A stretch of DNA of 7,376 nucleotides from Cyclobacteriaceae bacterium (GCA_030589835.1 JAUUZS010000204.1:1-7376), one strand, 5' to 3'; counted from the stretch's first letter, positions 1-6,595 are shown. The notes: generated by a model not told the origin, from the letters alone. Numbers and translations are program-made.

Positions 1-181
1 AAGTCAGAGTTTGTTCAGAATGTTCGAGACCAAGGCTTGCGTAGTTTCTTAAAAACGGAGTCCTGATGGCTATCGGGATGAGTTTTTAAGAAACAAGACT
101 GACGGCTATGGCTGGCAAGGCGGTCGTAACGCAGAGATCGGACATTATGGACAGACACTAGTTATTCAATTTCCTATTTAA
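1..181 (+). pseudogene. Possible 3' end of an upstream gene, split by a one-base frameshift
   Basis: Frame 1 is open from the window edge to a TGA at 64-66, and frame 2 is open from 53 to a TAA at 179-181. Dropping one A from the A5 run at 51-55 joins them into a single coherent reading of about 59 residues. That reading contains segments such as SEFVQNVRDQGLRSFL, DGYGWQGGRNAEIGHYG and the ending LVIQFPI. The codons of the second part look ordinary for a protein gene. I do not recognise the family. Against a coding role, a perfect 13-bp inverted repeat (44-56/82-94) lies exactly across the joint, which fits an intergenic repeat better, and a 43-codon open stretch is not rare by chance. It could be a gene tail with a real or sequencing frameshift, or non-coding DNA. 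Confidence 0.25.
44..94. repeat. Large palindromic hairpin element
   Basis: The arms GTTTCTTAAAAAC (44-56) and GTTTTTAAGAAAC (82-94) are perfect 13-base inverted repeats. Between them lies a second near-palindrome at 61-78 (TCCTGATG-GC-TATCGGGA), which pairs with only G.U wobbles in RNA. The whole unit would fold into one long two-part stem. The inner core resembles the TCCCGATAGCTATCGGGA-like palindromes I recall as dispersed intergenic repeats in Cytophagales genomes; that link is from memory. No T-tract follows the stem, so it is not a standard intrinsic terminator. It may be a REP/MITE-like repeat. Confidence 0.6.
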
Positions 182-270
182 TATCTTGCGCATCTCAAAT
201 CAGAGCCGTTTTTAGGTTATTGGTCTATAAATGAGGAAAAAACAAGTATACTTTATAAAAAAATAGCATA
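182..270 (+). other. Intergenic leader of the M20 peptidase gene
   Basis: This AT-rich stretch contains a TTG (220-222) and a TATACTTTA sequence (247-255) that weakly recalls a Bacteroidota promoter. The spacing of about 26 bp is too long and the G of TTTG is missing, so I do not call a promoter. No purine-rich Shine-Dalgarno precedes the ATG at 271, which is common in this phylum. Confidence 0.3.
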
Positions 271-1647
271 ATGGAGCACACAGAATTCAAAAAATACATC
301 GACCAGAACAAAGACAGATTTCTATCAGAACTATTTGAATTGCTTAAAATTCAATCAATAAGCTCTGACAGTACTAAAAAAGGTGATATTGTCCGTACTG
401 CTGAATTTCTTAAAGAAAAATTTGAAGAAGTAGGTGTGGATAAGGCAGAAATTTGTGAAACGGCAGGAAATCCAATTGTGTATGCCGAAAAGATCATAGA
501 TCCTGCACTGTCGACTCTTTTGATCTATGGCCACTACGATGTACAGCCGGTTGATCCAATTGAGCTTTGGGACTCGCCTCCATTTGAGCCAGAGATTAGA
601 GATGAGAAAATTTATGCGCGGGGATCTGCAGATGATAAAGGGCAGCTTTATGCACACGTAAAAGCCTTCGATGCCATGTCGAATCTGGATAGCCTTTATT
701 GCAATGTGAAATTTATGATTGAAGGTGAGGAGGAAGTAGGTTCCGAGAATCTGGGAATTTTTGTTGTTGCCAATAAAGAAAAACTTGCTTCCGATGTGAT
801 CCTTATTTCCGATACAAGTATGATTTCTATGGAATACCCTTCCATTACTACCGGATTGAAAGGACTAAGTTATCTGGAAGTAGCAGTAACCGGGCCAAAC
901 AAGGATTTGCATTCAGGTACCTTTGGTGGCGCCGTTGGTAATCCAATCAATATATTGTGTGATATGATTGCGTCATTGACGGATGAAAACAACAGAATTA
1001 CCATTCCTGGATTTTATAATAAAGTAGTGGATTTGTCTGCTGAAGAAAGAGCTAAAATTGCCACAGCCCCTTTCAGCGAAGAAGAATATAAAAAGGAATT
1101 GGAAGTTGATGCCCTGGCCGGAGAATCGGGATATACTGCCCTCGAGCAATTGGGCATCAGGCCAACATTGGATGTGAATGGAATCTGGGGAGGATACACA
1201 GGCGAAGGAGCCAAAACTGTTTTGCCGTCAAAAGCATATGCAAAATTATCGATGAGATTGGTACCAAACCAAATCAGCAAAGAAATCACCAAACTGTTTA
1301 CAGACCACTTTTTATCCATTGCTCCGCCACAGGTAAAGGTAACAGTGACTCCACATCACGGTGGAGAACCAGCTGTGACTCCAATCGATTCCCTGGCGTA
1401 TAAAGCGGCCGAAAATGCATACGAGGAAGGTTGGGGAAAGAAACCAATTCCAACTAAGGACGGAGGCAGTATTCCTATTGTGGCACTTTTCAAAAAAGAA
1501 TTAGGTTTAGATTCCATACTTCTTGGGCTCGGTCTGGATTCTGATGCCATTCATTCGCCAAATGAAAGTTTTGGAGTCAACAATTATCTGAAAGGAATCG
1601 AAACCATTATCCTTTTCCATAAACACTTTGCCTTGCTGAACAAGTAA
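271..1647 (+). CDS. M20 family metallodipeptidase (carnosinase/CNDP-like)
   Basis: This is a dinuclear zinc peptidase that would hydrolyse dipeptides or other short peptides in the cytosol; no signal peptide is visible. All family residues are present: H88 and D90 in GHYDVQP, bridging D121 in SADDKG, general base E154 and metal ligand E155 in EGEEEVGS, D181 in ISDTS, and H428 in AIHSPNE. H214 in DLHSG, within the inserted dimerisation domain (about residues 195-365), matches the histidine that reaches the partner's active site in CNDP2-type enzymes. The length of 458 residues is normal for the family. The ATG at 271 gives the expected N-terminus. The gene stands alone, 122 bp before dsbD, with no obvious terminator after it. 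The exact substrate cannot be read from sequence; dipeptide cleavage is inferred from the family. Confidence 0.93.
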   Translation: MEHTEFKKYIDQNKDRFLSELFELLKIQSISSDSTKKGDIVRTAEFLKEKFEEVGVDKAEICETAGNPIVYAEKIIDPALSTLLIYGHYDVQPVDPIELWDSPPFEPEIRDEKIYARGSADDKGQLYAHVKAFDAMSNLDSLYCNVKFMIEGEEEVGSENLGIFVVANKEKLASDVILISDTSMISMEYPSITTGLKGLSYLEVAVTGPNKDLHSGTFGGAVGNPINILCDMIASLTDENNRITIPGFYNKVVDLSAEERAKIATAPFSEEEYKKELEVDALAGESGYTALEQLGIRPTLDVNGIWGGYTGEGAKTVLPSKAYAKLSMRLVPNQISKEITKLFTDHFLSIAPPQVKVTVTPHHGGEPAVTPIDSLAYKAAENAYEEGWGKKPIPTKDGGSIPIVALFKKELGLDSILLGLGLDSDAIHSPNESFGVNNYLKGIETIILFHKHFALLNK

Positions 1648-1708
1648 TAGTTTTTGTCGTACACCTGTTTATGTTGCGTTAAGGTTGAAGGATTGAATGT
1701 CACTAAGG

Positions 1709-1727
1709 TTACAAATTGAATTTGTAA
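1709..1727. promoter_or_regulatory. Perfect dyad overlapping the dsbD promoter-like site (possible operator)
   Basis: TTACAAAT-TGA-ATTTGTAA is a perfect 8+8-base inverted repeat with a 3-base spacer, 42 bp before the dsbD start. It covers the putative -33 TTG (1716-1718) and ends 7 bases before the -7-like box. No T-tract follows it on either strand, so it does not look like a terminator. Its size and place fit a binding site for a dimeric regulator. AT-rich DNA produces such dyads by chance fairly often, and no regulator is identified. Confidence 0.4.
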
Positions 1728-1743
1728 AATAGTGCACCTTTGC
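1716..1743 (+). promoter_or_regulatory. Putative Bacteroidota-type promoter of dsbD
   Basis: TTG (1716-1718) is followed after 16 bp by CACCTTTGC (1735-1743), one mismatch from the TAnnTTTG(C) -7 consensus of Bacteroidota. The spacing is at the short end of the usual range. Transcription would start near 1750, leaving a leader of about 20 bases before the ATG at 1770. Confidence 0.4.
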
Positions 1744-1769
1744 CCCATAATTTTTATCTGAAGTAGGTT

Positions 1770-4262
1770 ATGAAAAAGTTGTCGGTATTGTTTGTTGTAT
1801 TTTTTGTAATTCATGGATTGTATGCTCAAATACTTGAGCCGGCAGTGTGGAGTTATGATGTGTCGAAAAAGGAAGTGAAGTCAGGCGATGAAGTGGATTT
1901 GATATTCAAGGCAATCATCGACCCGGATTGGTATTTATATTCCTCTGATTTTGATCCCGATCTGGGGCCAATGCTTACGGAGTTTGCTTTTGAACCGAAT
2001 TCCAGCTATGAATTGATAGGGGAAATTGTTCCTGTCGATGCAAAGAAGAAGTATGATGAGATTTGGGAAGGGGAAATCAAATACTTTAAAGGCAATGCAG
2101 AGTTCAGGCAAAAAATAAAAATAATCGGTGACAATCCCATAATTCGGGGAAGCTATTCCTATCAGGTTTGCTCAGATGTAGATGGGAAATGTATTCCTTT
2201 TGACGACGAGTTTGTCTTCAACGAGATAAAGGTAACAGCTGCTGAGCCTGGGAAGAATGGCATTGCTGTGCAAACCCAGTCTTTACAACTTCCGGGAGCT
2301 GATATTGCAGACGGCATTGGACTTCAGAGCGGTGTATTGACACCTGCCTCATGGAAATTTAAACTATCGGATAAGTCTGCCCAGGCAGGTGATGAAATAG
2401 ATTTGATCTTTGAAGCCATAATTGATAAGGATTGGTATTTATACTCTTCTGATGTCGATTTGGTTCCGGGGCCAATTCCAGCCACATTCACATTCATCGA
2501 AAATGCCGGTTATGAATTGATTGGTGAAATTCAGCCTATTGGAGCTGCAACGAAATACGATAAGATATTTGAGGGAGATGTCACCTATTTCAAAGAAAAA
2601 GCGAGGTTTCAACAAAAGATAAAAATCAATAAAGCTGATTTTTATATTGAAGGCGCCGTAGAATACCAGGTTTGTTCGGATGTGGATGGGAAATGCATCC
2701 CATTTGAAGAGGATTTTAGTTTTGGAGAAAATGCCGATTCTGTCGTGGCTGCCTCATCGGATAATAGCAACGTTGGATTGCTTAAATCCAGAGATACCTA
2801 TTCCCCGTATTCACTACTCAGTTTTATGCTCATAGCATTTCTTGCTGGATTAGCGGCTCTTTTCACACCCTGCGTATTTCCAATGATCCCGATGACAGTA
2901 TCTTTCTTTACCGGAAAGTCAAAAAATAGAAAACAGGGAATTCGAAATGCGCTATTTTATGGATTTTCCATCATTCTTATATATACCCTTATCGGATCTA
3001 TAGTTGCACCGTTTATGGGGCCTGAAATGGCCAATGAGCTGGCTACTAATTGGGTTCCCAACCTTATATTTTTTACTGTCTTTGTCGTTTTTGCTTTATC
3101 CTTTTTCGGATTATTTGAGATAACCCTTCCAAGTGCCTGGGTAAACAAAGCTGACCAGCAGGCAGATAAAGGAGGTATTGCTGGAATATTCTTCATGGCA
3201 TTCACGCTTGTACTCGTGTCATTTTCTTGCACAGGCCCGATAGTGGGGAGCATATTGGTAGAGGCTGCAGGTGGTCAGATTTTGAAACCTATTCTTGGAA
3301 TGTTTGCCTTTGCTATGGCATTTGCTATCCCGTTCACGCTTTTTGCCATTTTCCCGGAGTGGCTCAATTCATTACCAAAATCTGGAGGTTGGCTCAATTC
3401 AGTTAAAGTAGTATTGGGATTTTTAGAGCTAGCCTTTGCATTAAAATTTTTAAGCATCGCTGACCAGGCATACCATTGGGAAATTCTTGACCGTGAGGTT
3501 TATTTGGCATTTTGGATCGTAATTTTTATCTTCCTGGGTCTATATTTATTGGGTAAATTGCGCTTGCCGCATGACAGTCTGATGGAAACATTAAGTGTCC
3601 CGCGGCTTATCCTTTCAATAATAATTTTTTCCTTTGTCGTCTATTTGATACCCGGCATGTTTGGCGCTCCCTTAAAAGCCTTGGCCGGATATCTCCCTCC
3701 CATGTCCACACATGATTTTAACCTGATGGAAGGCCGGTACAACGCTCAATTTTCAGGAGTCGGAGATGAAGAAAAATTATGCGATCAACCAAAATATTCC
3801 GATTTCTTACATTTTCCCCATGGGCTAAAAGGGTATTTCGATTATGAGCAAGCATTAGCTTGTGCTAAAGAACAGAATAAACCAATCTTCATCGACTTCA
3901 CAGGACATGGATGCGTTAACTGTCGGGAAATGGAGGTCAGAGTTTGGTCAGATCCTGAAGTGCTAAAAAGATTGAACAACGATTATATCCTGCTGGCACT
4001 TTATGTTGATGATAAAACCGAACTCAAGGAATCGGATTGGTATGTTTCTGATTATGACGACAAGACTAAAAAGACTATTGGCAAACAAAATGCTGATCTT
4101 CAGATCAGAAAATTTAATAACAATGCCCAGCCATTTTACCTTATCCTGAACCAAAATGAAGAATTATTATTAGAACCCAAGTCTTATGACCTGAGTATCA
4201 GTAATTTCATATCATTTCTTGACTCTGGAAAATCCTTATTTGAAGCCGAGAATAAGAACTAA
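1770..4262 (+). CDS. dsbD: DsbD-like thiol:disulfide interchange protein with duplicated N-terminal domain
   Basis: This protein would carry electrons from cytoplasmic thioredoxin across the inner membrane to periplasmic thiol proteins. Residues 1-19 are a signal peptide ending before AQ. Two periplasmic DsbD-alpha-like domains follow (about 21-150 and 189-318), each with a Cys pair in YQVCSDVDGKCIPF (C134/C141 and C302/C309). The membrane part (about 347-630) has eight likely helices and the redox cysteines C368 in FTPCVFPMIP and C487 in SFSCTGP. The C-terminal thioredoxin-like domain (about 685-825) has the active site GCVNC (C715/C718) and the cis-Pro of AQPFY (P788). The extra cysteines C671 and C698 have no assigned role. 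At 830 residues it is much longer than E. coli DsbD (about 565), partly because of the duplication. The ATG at 1770 is set by the signal peptide. No partner thioredoxin or cytochrome-maturation gene is adjacent, so the client pathway is unknown. Confidence 0.92.
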   Translation: MKKLSVLFVVFFVIHGLYAQILEPAVWSYDVSKKEVKSGDEVDLIFKAIIDPDWYLYSSDFDPDLGPMLTEFAFEPNSSYELIGEIVPVDAKKKYDEIWEGEIKYFKGNAEFRQKIKIIGDNPIIRGSYSYQVCSDVDGKCIPFDDEFVFNEIKVTAAEPGKNGIAVQTQSLQLPGADIADGIGLQSGVLTPASWKFKLSDKSAQAGDEIDLIFEAIIDKDWYLYSSDVDLVPGPIPATFTFIENAGYELIGEIQPIGAATKYDKIFEGDVTYFKEKARFQQKIKINKADFYIEGAVEYQVCSDVDGKCIPFEEDFSFGENADSVVAASSDNSNVGLLKSRDTYSPYSLLSFMLIAFLAGLAALFTPCVFPMIPMTVSFFTGKSKNRKQGIRNALFYGFSIILIYTLIGSIVAPFMGPEMANELATNWVPNLIFFTVFVVFALSFFGLFEITLPSAWVNKADQQADKGGIAGIFFMAFTLVLVSFSCTGPIVGSILVEAAGGQILKPILGMFAFAMAFAIPFTLFAIFPEWLNSLPKSGGWLNSVKVVLGFLELAFALKFLSIADQAYHWEILDREVYLAFWIVIFIFLGLYLLGKLRLPHDSLMETLSVPRLILSIIIFSFVVYLIPGMFGAPLKALAGYLPPMSTHDFNLMEGRYNAQFSGVGDEEKLCDQPKYSDFLHFPHGLKGYFDYEQALACAKEQNKPIFIDFTGHGCVNCREMEVRVWSDPEVLKRLNNDYILLALYVDDKTELKESDWYVSDYDDKTKKTIGKQNADLQIRKFNNNAQPFYLILNQNEELLLEPKSYDLSISNFISFLDSGKSLFEAENKN
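1830..2219 (+). repeat. Intragenic tandem repeat, copy 1 (first DsbD-alpha domain)
   Basis: This copy encodes residues 21-150 of the DsbD-like protein. It aligns without gaps to residues 189-318 at an offset of 168 residues (504 bp). By hand count, 66 of 110 residues are identical across 41-150 versus 209-318. Identity is highest in DWYLYSSD, YELIGEI and the Cys-bearing segment 131-144. The DNA is also similar there, for example GATTGGTATTTATA is shared. Confidence 0.85.
2334..2723 (+). repeat. Intragenic tandem repeat, copy 2 (second DsbD-alpha domain)
   Basis: This is the partner of the copy at 1830-2219, encoding residues 189-318. Both cysteines (C302, C309) and the aromatic cluster DWYLYSSD are kept, so neither copy shows decay. 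A linker of about 38 residues rich in Gly, Ala and Gln separates the copies, and another of about 25 residues rich in Ser, Asn and Ala leads into the first membrane helix. Confidence 0.85.
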
Positions 4263-4288
4263 AAAAAGTTTCTAGCTAATTTTTTTAG
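4259..4288 (+). terminator. Weak AT-only hairpin after dsbD
   Basis: CTAAAAAAA (4259-4267) and TTTTTTTAG (4280-4288) are perfect 9-base inverted repeats around a 12-base loop, starting within the stop codon. The stem has a T-run on its 3' side but almost no GC, so termination would be weak. It is perfectly symmetric and could act in either direction. It may also be a chance pairing of A and T runs. Confidence 0.35.
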
Positions 4289-4297
4289 TAATAGTCG

Positions 4298-4328
4298 TTG
4301 AAGTTTCATTTTTTTTATTAACTTTTGC
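4298..4328 (+). promoter_or_regulatory. Putative Bacteroidota-type promoter of the 481-residue protein gene
   Basis: TTG (4298-4300) is followed after 19 bp by AACTTTTGC (4320-4328), which carries the TTTG core of the -7 consensus with the usual spacing. The site would start a transcript near 4334 with a leader of about 65 bases. An inverted repeat, GTTTCAT (4303-4309) and ATGAAAC (4330-4336), brackets the -7 box and may be an operator. Confidence 0.5.
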
Positions 4329-4388
4329 GATGAAACATTACATTCATTGAAAAAGCTAAAAATTTAATTTTTACAACGTCACATTTTT

Positions 4389-4393
4389 AAGGA
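4389..4393 (+). promoter_or_regulatory. Shine-Dalgarno of the 481-residue protein gene
   Basis: AAGGA lies 5 bases before the ATG at 4399. It is the clearest ribosome binding site in the window and fixes this start; the other genes have weak or no such sites. Confidence 0.6.
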
Positions 4394-4398
4394 CTCAA

Positions 4399-5844
4399 AT
4401 GGCTAAACTCAAGAACATAATTAAACAACTTTCTGAGGACGATTTTGTAGCAATATATGATTCACTCATCGAGAGCAGTGCCGACAAATCAGCTTACCTT
4501 CTTCGGGCAATGCGCGAAAAGCAACGGTCAGATAATAAGATTATGGAAGAATTGGAAGTAAACACCAATGCTTACTATACCCTAAGGTCACGGCTTAACA
4601 TGAAAATTGAAGAATATTTGTTGCAGCAAATGGAAAACCCGCGCACAGATATTCTGAAAAAAGTAGCCAACATCAATGAGATCATCTTTACCAAGAAAAA
4701 AGCCATTGCTGTAGCAACACTCAAAAAGCTTGAAAAGGAACTCTTGGATTATGACTTATCAAACGAGCTGACCATCGTGTATAAGTTTTTGAAAAAACTC
4801 CATATCAATACTGCTGATTACTTTAATTACTCTCAACTTTACAACAAGCATGTTGCCTATACCCTTGCGGTAGATAAGGCTGAGGATCTCCTCGCGGAAT
4901 ATTTTAAAAAATATGGAAATTATGCCCTTTCTGGCAATGATTCAACTAAAATGGAACTGTCGCTGATGAGTCGGGAGATGAACAATGTGTGCGCTTTATA
5001 TAAATCGCACAGATTATATGTGTACCAAAGCTGCATCAACATCTACCATAGACTTTATGTGGAAAAGGAAGAAACCATTGAGGATGATCTCGAGCCTATC
5101 GAAGATATCATCCTGAATGTTCAAAAAATATTTGAAGATTATAGCCTCGATTCCATTTATTATCATCTGAGAATCGCATTTGAATATCTCAAACTGGAAT
5201 ATTATGATCATTATAAGGTGTACAGAAAGGCGGAAAACTATTTTGAAGAGGTAAATGATTCGTGTGCTGATTTACTTTCTAATTATACCCTTTATACTTA
5301 TCCTGCACAATTCTTAATGACCAAAATAAAGCGTCATGTGAGGGTCGGTAATGTGAATGAAATGCATGAAGAAAATGAGGGGATCTTCCATGATTTTGAG
5401 CCCGACAAAAATGACGTCCCAAACTATATAACTTATGTAATTTACAGAGCTCTTTCTTGCTATTACAATAAAAAATACGATGAAGCAGCAAGGTGGGTAA
5501 ATAACCTGTTAAATGAATTGAGCTTAAAGAAGTACCCTGCAGCACAACTTGAGGTAAAGACCATTTTGGCACTTCAATATTGTATGGTAAGAGATTATGA
5601 TTTGTTTAATCAATTGATCAATAGTATTCAACGACAGATCAGGTTACTGGGTAAGGATGCTTGTGAACATGTAGTGATATTCACAAAAATGCTTAAAATT
5701 TCCATAAGCGATTCTAAGAAAAATAAAAAGTCTAAAATTGAAAATCTTGCGGAAAAAATTAAAAATATAGAATTAGATTATTTCACCCCAACTTTATTGG
5801 TGAAGATCAATGAAGAGTTTATCGATAATTTGAGCAAGGAATAG
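4399..5844 (+). CDS. Uncharacterised soluble alpha-helical (TPR-like) protein, 481 residues
   Basis: I cannot assign a function. The protein has no signal peptide, membrane helix or recognisable catalytic motif, and it looks almost entirely helical. It is rich in Tyr, Lys, Glu and Leu. Residues 1-80 form a compact module (DDFVAIYDSLIES, then NTNAYYTLRSRLNMKIEEYLL). This recalls the N-terminus of a group of Bacteroidota proteins of about 500 residues with TPR-like solenoids, whose starts read like 'FKLYxSL...YxLRSRLxxKIxEYLL'; that comparison is from memory. The rest has repeated helix pairs with aromatic positions, for example about 335-365 (YVIYRALSCYYNKKYDEAARWVNNLL), which fits one TPR unit. 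A Lys/Ser-rich segment (about 442-452, SDSKKNKKSKI) precedes the last helices. A scaffold or protein-binding role is the safest inference. It has its own promoter-like site and Shine-Dalgarno, so it is probably not co-transcribed with dsbD. Confidence 0.85.
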   Translation: MAKLKNIIKQLSEDDFVAIYDSLIESSADKSAYLLRAMREKQRSDNKIMEELEVNTNAYYTLRSRLNMKIEEYLLQQMENPRTDILKKVANINEIIFTKKKAIAVATLKKLEKELLDYDLSNELTIVYKFLKKLHINTADYFNYSQLYNKHVAYTLAVDKAEDLLAEYFKKYGNYALSGNDSTKMELSLMSREMNNVCALYKSHRLYVYQSCINIYHRLYVEKEETIEDDLEPIEDIILNVQKIFEDYSLDSIYYHLRIAFEYLKLEYYDHYKVYRKAENYFEEVNDSCADLLSNYTLYTYPAQFLMTKIKRHVRVGNVNEMHEENEGIFHDFEPDKNDVPNYITYVIYRALSCYYNKKYDEAARWVNNLLNELSLKKYPAAQLEVKTILALQYCMVRDYDLFNQLINSIQRQIRLLGKDACEHVVIFTKMLKISISDSKKNKKSKIENLAEKIKNIELDYFTPTLLVKINEEFIDNLSKE

Positions 5845-5914
5845 GGTCTTATATGATAAGGCTCCGTATGGATATTCTGATATTCAACAGAGCAAGACCT
5901 AAAAGCAATATTGC

Positions 5915-5947
5915 AGGAGCGTGATACATTTTCACGTTCTTTCTTTC
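5915..5947 (+). terminator. Intrinsic terminator downstream of the 481-residue protein gene
   Basis: AGGAGCGTGA (5915-5924) pairs with TCACGTTCTT (5932-5941), with two G.U wobbles, around the 7-base loop TACATTT. The pyrimidine tail TTTCTTTC overlaps the end of the stem. It acts on the plus strand only, because the other strand has no T-tract after the stem. It lies about 70 bp after the stop codon. Confidence 0.5.
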
Positions 5948-5961
5948 GTAAGTCTGAATAC

Positions 5962-6045
5962 CCCGTAAGCAGAGCTTTAATGCTTAATTATTAAAATCGA
6001 ATATAGGGAGAATCTGCTTTTATCTTACGGGCAGATTTAAAGCAG
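5962..6045. repeat. Nested competing inverted repeats
   Basis: CCCGTAAG (5962-5969) pairs perfectly with CTTACGGG (6024-6031). AATCTGC (6011-6017) pairs with GCAGATT (6031-6037). CTGCTTT (6014-6020) can also pair with AAAGCAG (6039-6045). These stems share bases and cannot all form together. The region lies between convergent genes and does not encode a protein. Confidence 0.5.
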
Positions 6046-6121
6046 TTCACCAATTTGCTCCTTTTCAATTGATGGTTATTTGGCCTGTGGTAATTTGCCT
6101 TAATCCAAGAACAGCAATTTC

Positions 6122-6541
6122 CTAAATTTCTAATTTCTCAAGATTTTCCTGGCTCAATGGCTTGTTAATATACTTTTTAACATAAGCATATTCTTTTGAT
6201 TTGTTTACATCCTGAGGGTTAATGGAGGAAGTAAGCATCACAATTTTACACTTGCTCTTGGTTGCATCCATAAGCTTTTCAAATTCATCAAGAAACTGAA
6301 AACCATCCATTAATGGCATGTCAATATCCAGAAAAATAACATCTGGTAATATTTGATCAGTAATATTTTCAAGTTTTTCGATATTTTTTAAAAATTCTAT
6401 TGCACTGCGTGCGCCGGTATGCGTATAAATATGCTTTGTAATACTTGCAGCCTCAATCATTTTCTGGTTTATCAAATTATCGATTTCGTTATCATCGATA
6501 AGCATTACGGCATAAAAGTTATTTTCATCCACGTTTGACAT
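6122..6541 (-). CDS. Single-domain response regulator (receiver/CheY-like)
   Basis: This 139-residue cytosolic protein is one receiver domain with no output domain. It would be phosphorylated by a histidine kinase and act by protein contact or as a phosphorelay step. The key residues are all present: acidic pair D16/D17 in LIDDNEID, phospho-acceptor D72 in FLDIDMPLMDG, T104 in MLTSS, and K127 in INKPL. The motif LIDDNEIDNLINQKMIE is typical of stand-alone receivers in Bacteroidota. I chose the ATG at 6539-6541. The frame stays open to a TTG at 6587-6589, but those 16 extra codons precede the domain and overlap the promoter-like site. No kinase lies beside it in this window, so its partner is unknown. 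Confidence 0.9.
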   Translation of the reverse strand: MSNVDENNFYAVMLIDDNEIDNLINQKMIEAASITKHIYTHTGARSAIEFLKNIEKLENITDQILPDVIFLDIDMPLMDGFQFLDEFEKLMDATKSKCKIVMLTSSINPQDVNKSKEYAYVKKYINKPLSQENLEKLEI

Positions 6542-6555
6542 ACTATTTCTATTTA

Positions 6556-6589
6556 CAAAATGCTTTTGAATTTTTAATATACACAACAA
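6556..6589 (-). promoter_or_regulatory. Putative promoter of the response regulator
   Basis: On the minus strand TTGTTG (6584-6589) is followed after 20 bp by GCATTTTG (6556-6563), which carries the TTTG core but not the TA of the -7 consensus. The start of transcription would fall near 6550, leaving a leader of only about 10 bases. An AT-only dyad, TTAATAT (6574-6580) and ATATTAA (6589-6595), overlaps the -33 region. Confidence 0.3.
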
Positions 6590-6595
6590 TATTAA

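Larger units (their letters stand above)
5845..6121. other. Convergent intergenic region with several hairpins
   Basis: No gene is visible in these 277 bases between two convergent genes. A small hairpin CTTAT-ATG-ATAAG lies at 5848-5860, a perfect palindrome GCAATATTGC at 5905-5914, a terminator-like hairpin at 5915-5947, and a set of mutually exclusive stems at 5962-6045. I find no clear T-tailed terminator for the minus-strand response regulator. Confidence 0.5.

Noticed and set aside
1014..1319. Minus-strand open frame of 101 codons within the M20 peptidase gene
   Set aside because: It is antisense to a gene with a complete set of catalytic motifs and shows no known protein features.
1709..1727. 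Dyad read as a terminator of the M20 peptidase gene
   Set aside because: The stem is AT-only and is followed by AAATAG rather than a T-tract on the plus strand; an operator fits its position better.
2957..3253. Minus-strand open frame of 98 codons within dsbD
   Set aside because: It is antisense to the conserved membrane domain of DsbD with no promoter or protein-family resemblance.
3909..3926. GCVNC motif considered as a separate thioredoxin gene
   Set aside because: It is in frame and continuous with the DsbD membrane domain, which is the normal position of the C-terminal thioredoxin domain.
6542..6589. N-terminal extension of the response regulator from a TTG codon
   Set aside because: The 16 extra residues precede the receiver fold, begin at a non-ATG codon and overlap the promoter-like TTG/-7 site; the ATG at 6541 gives a standard domain start.
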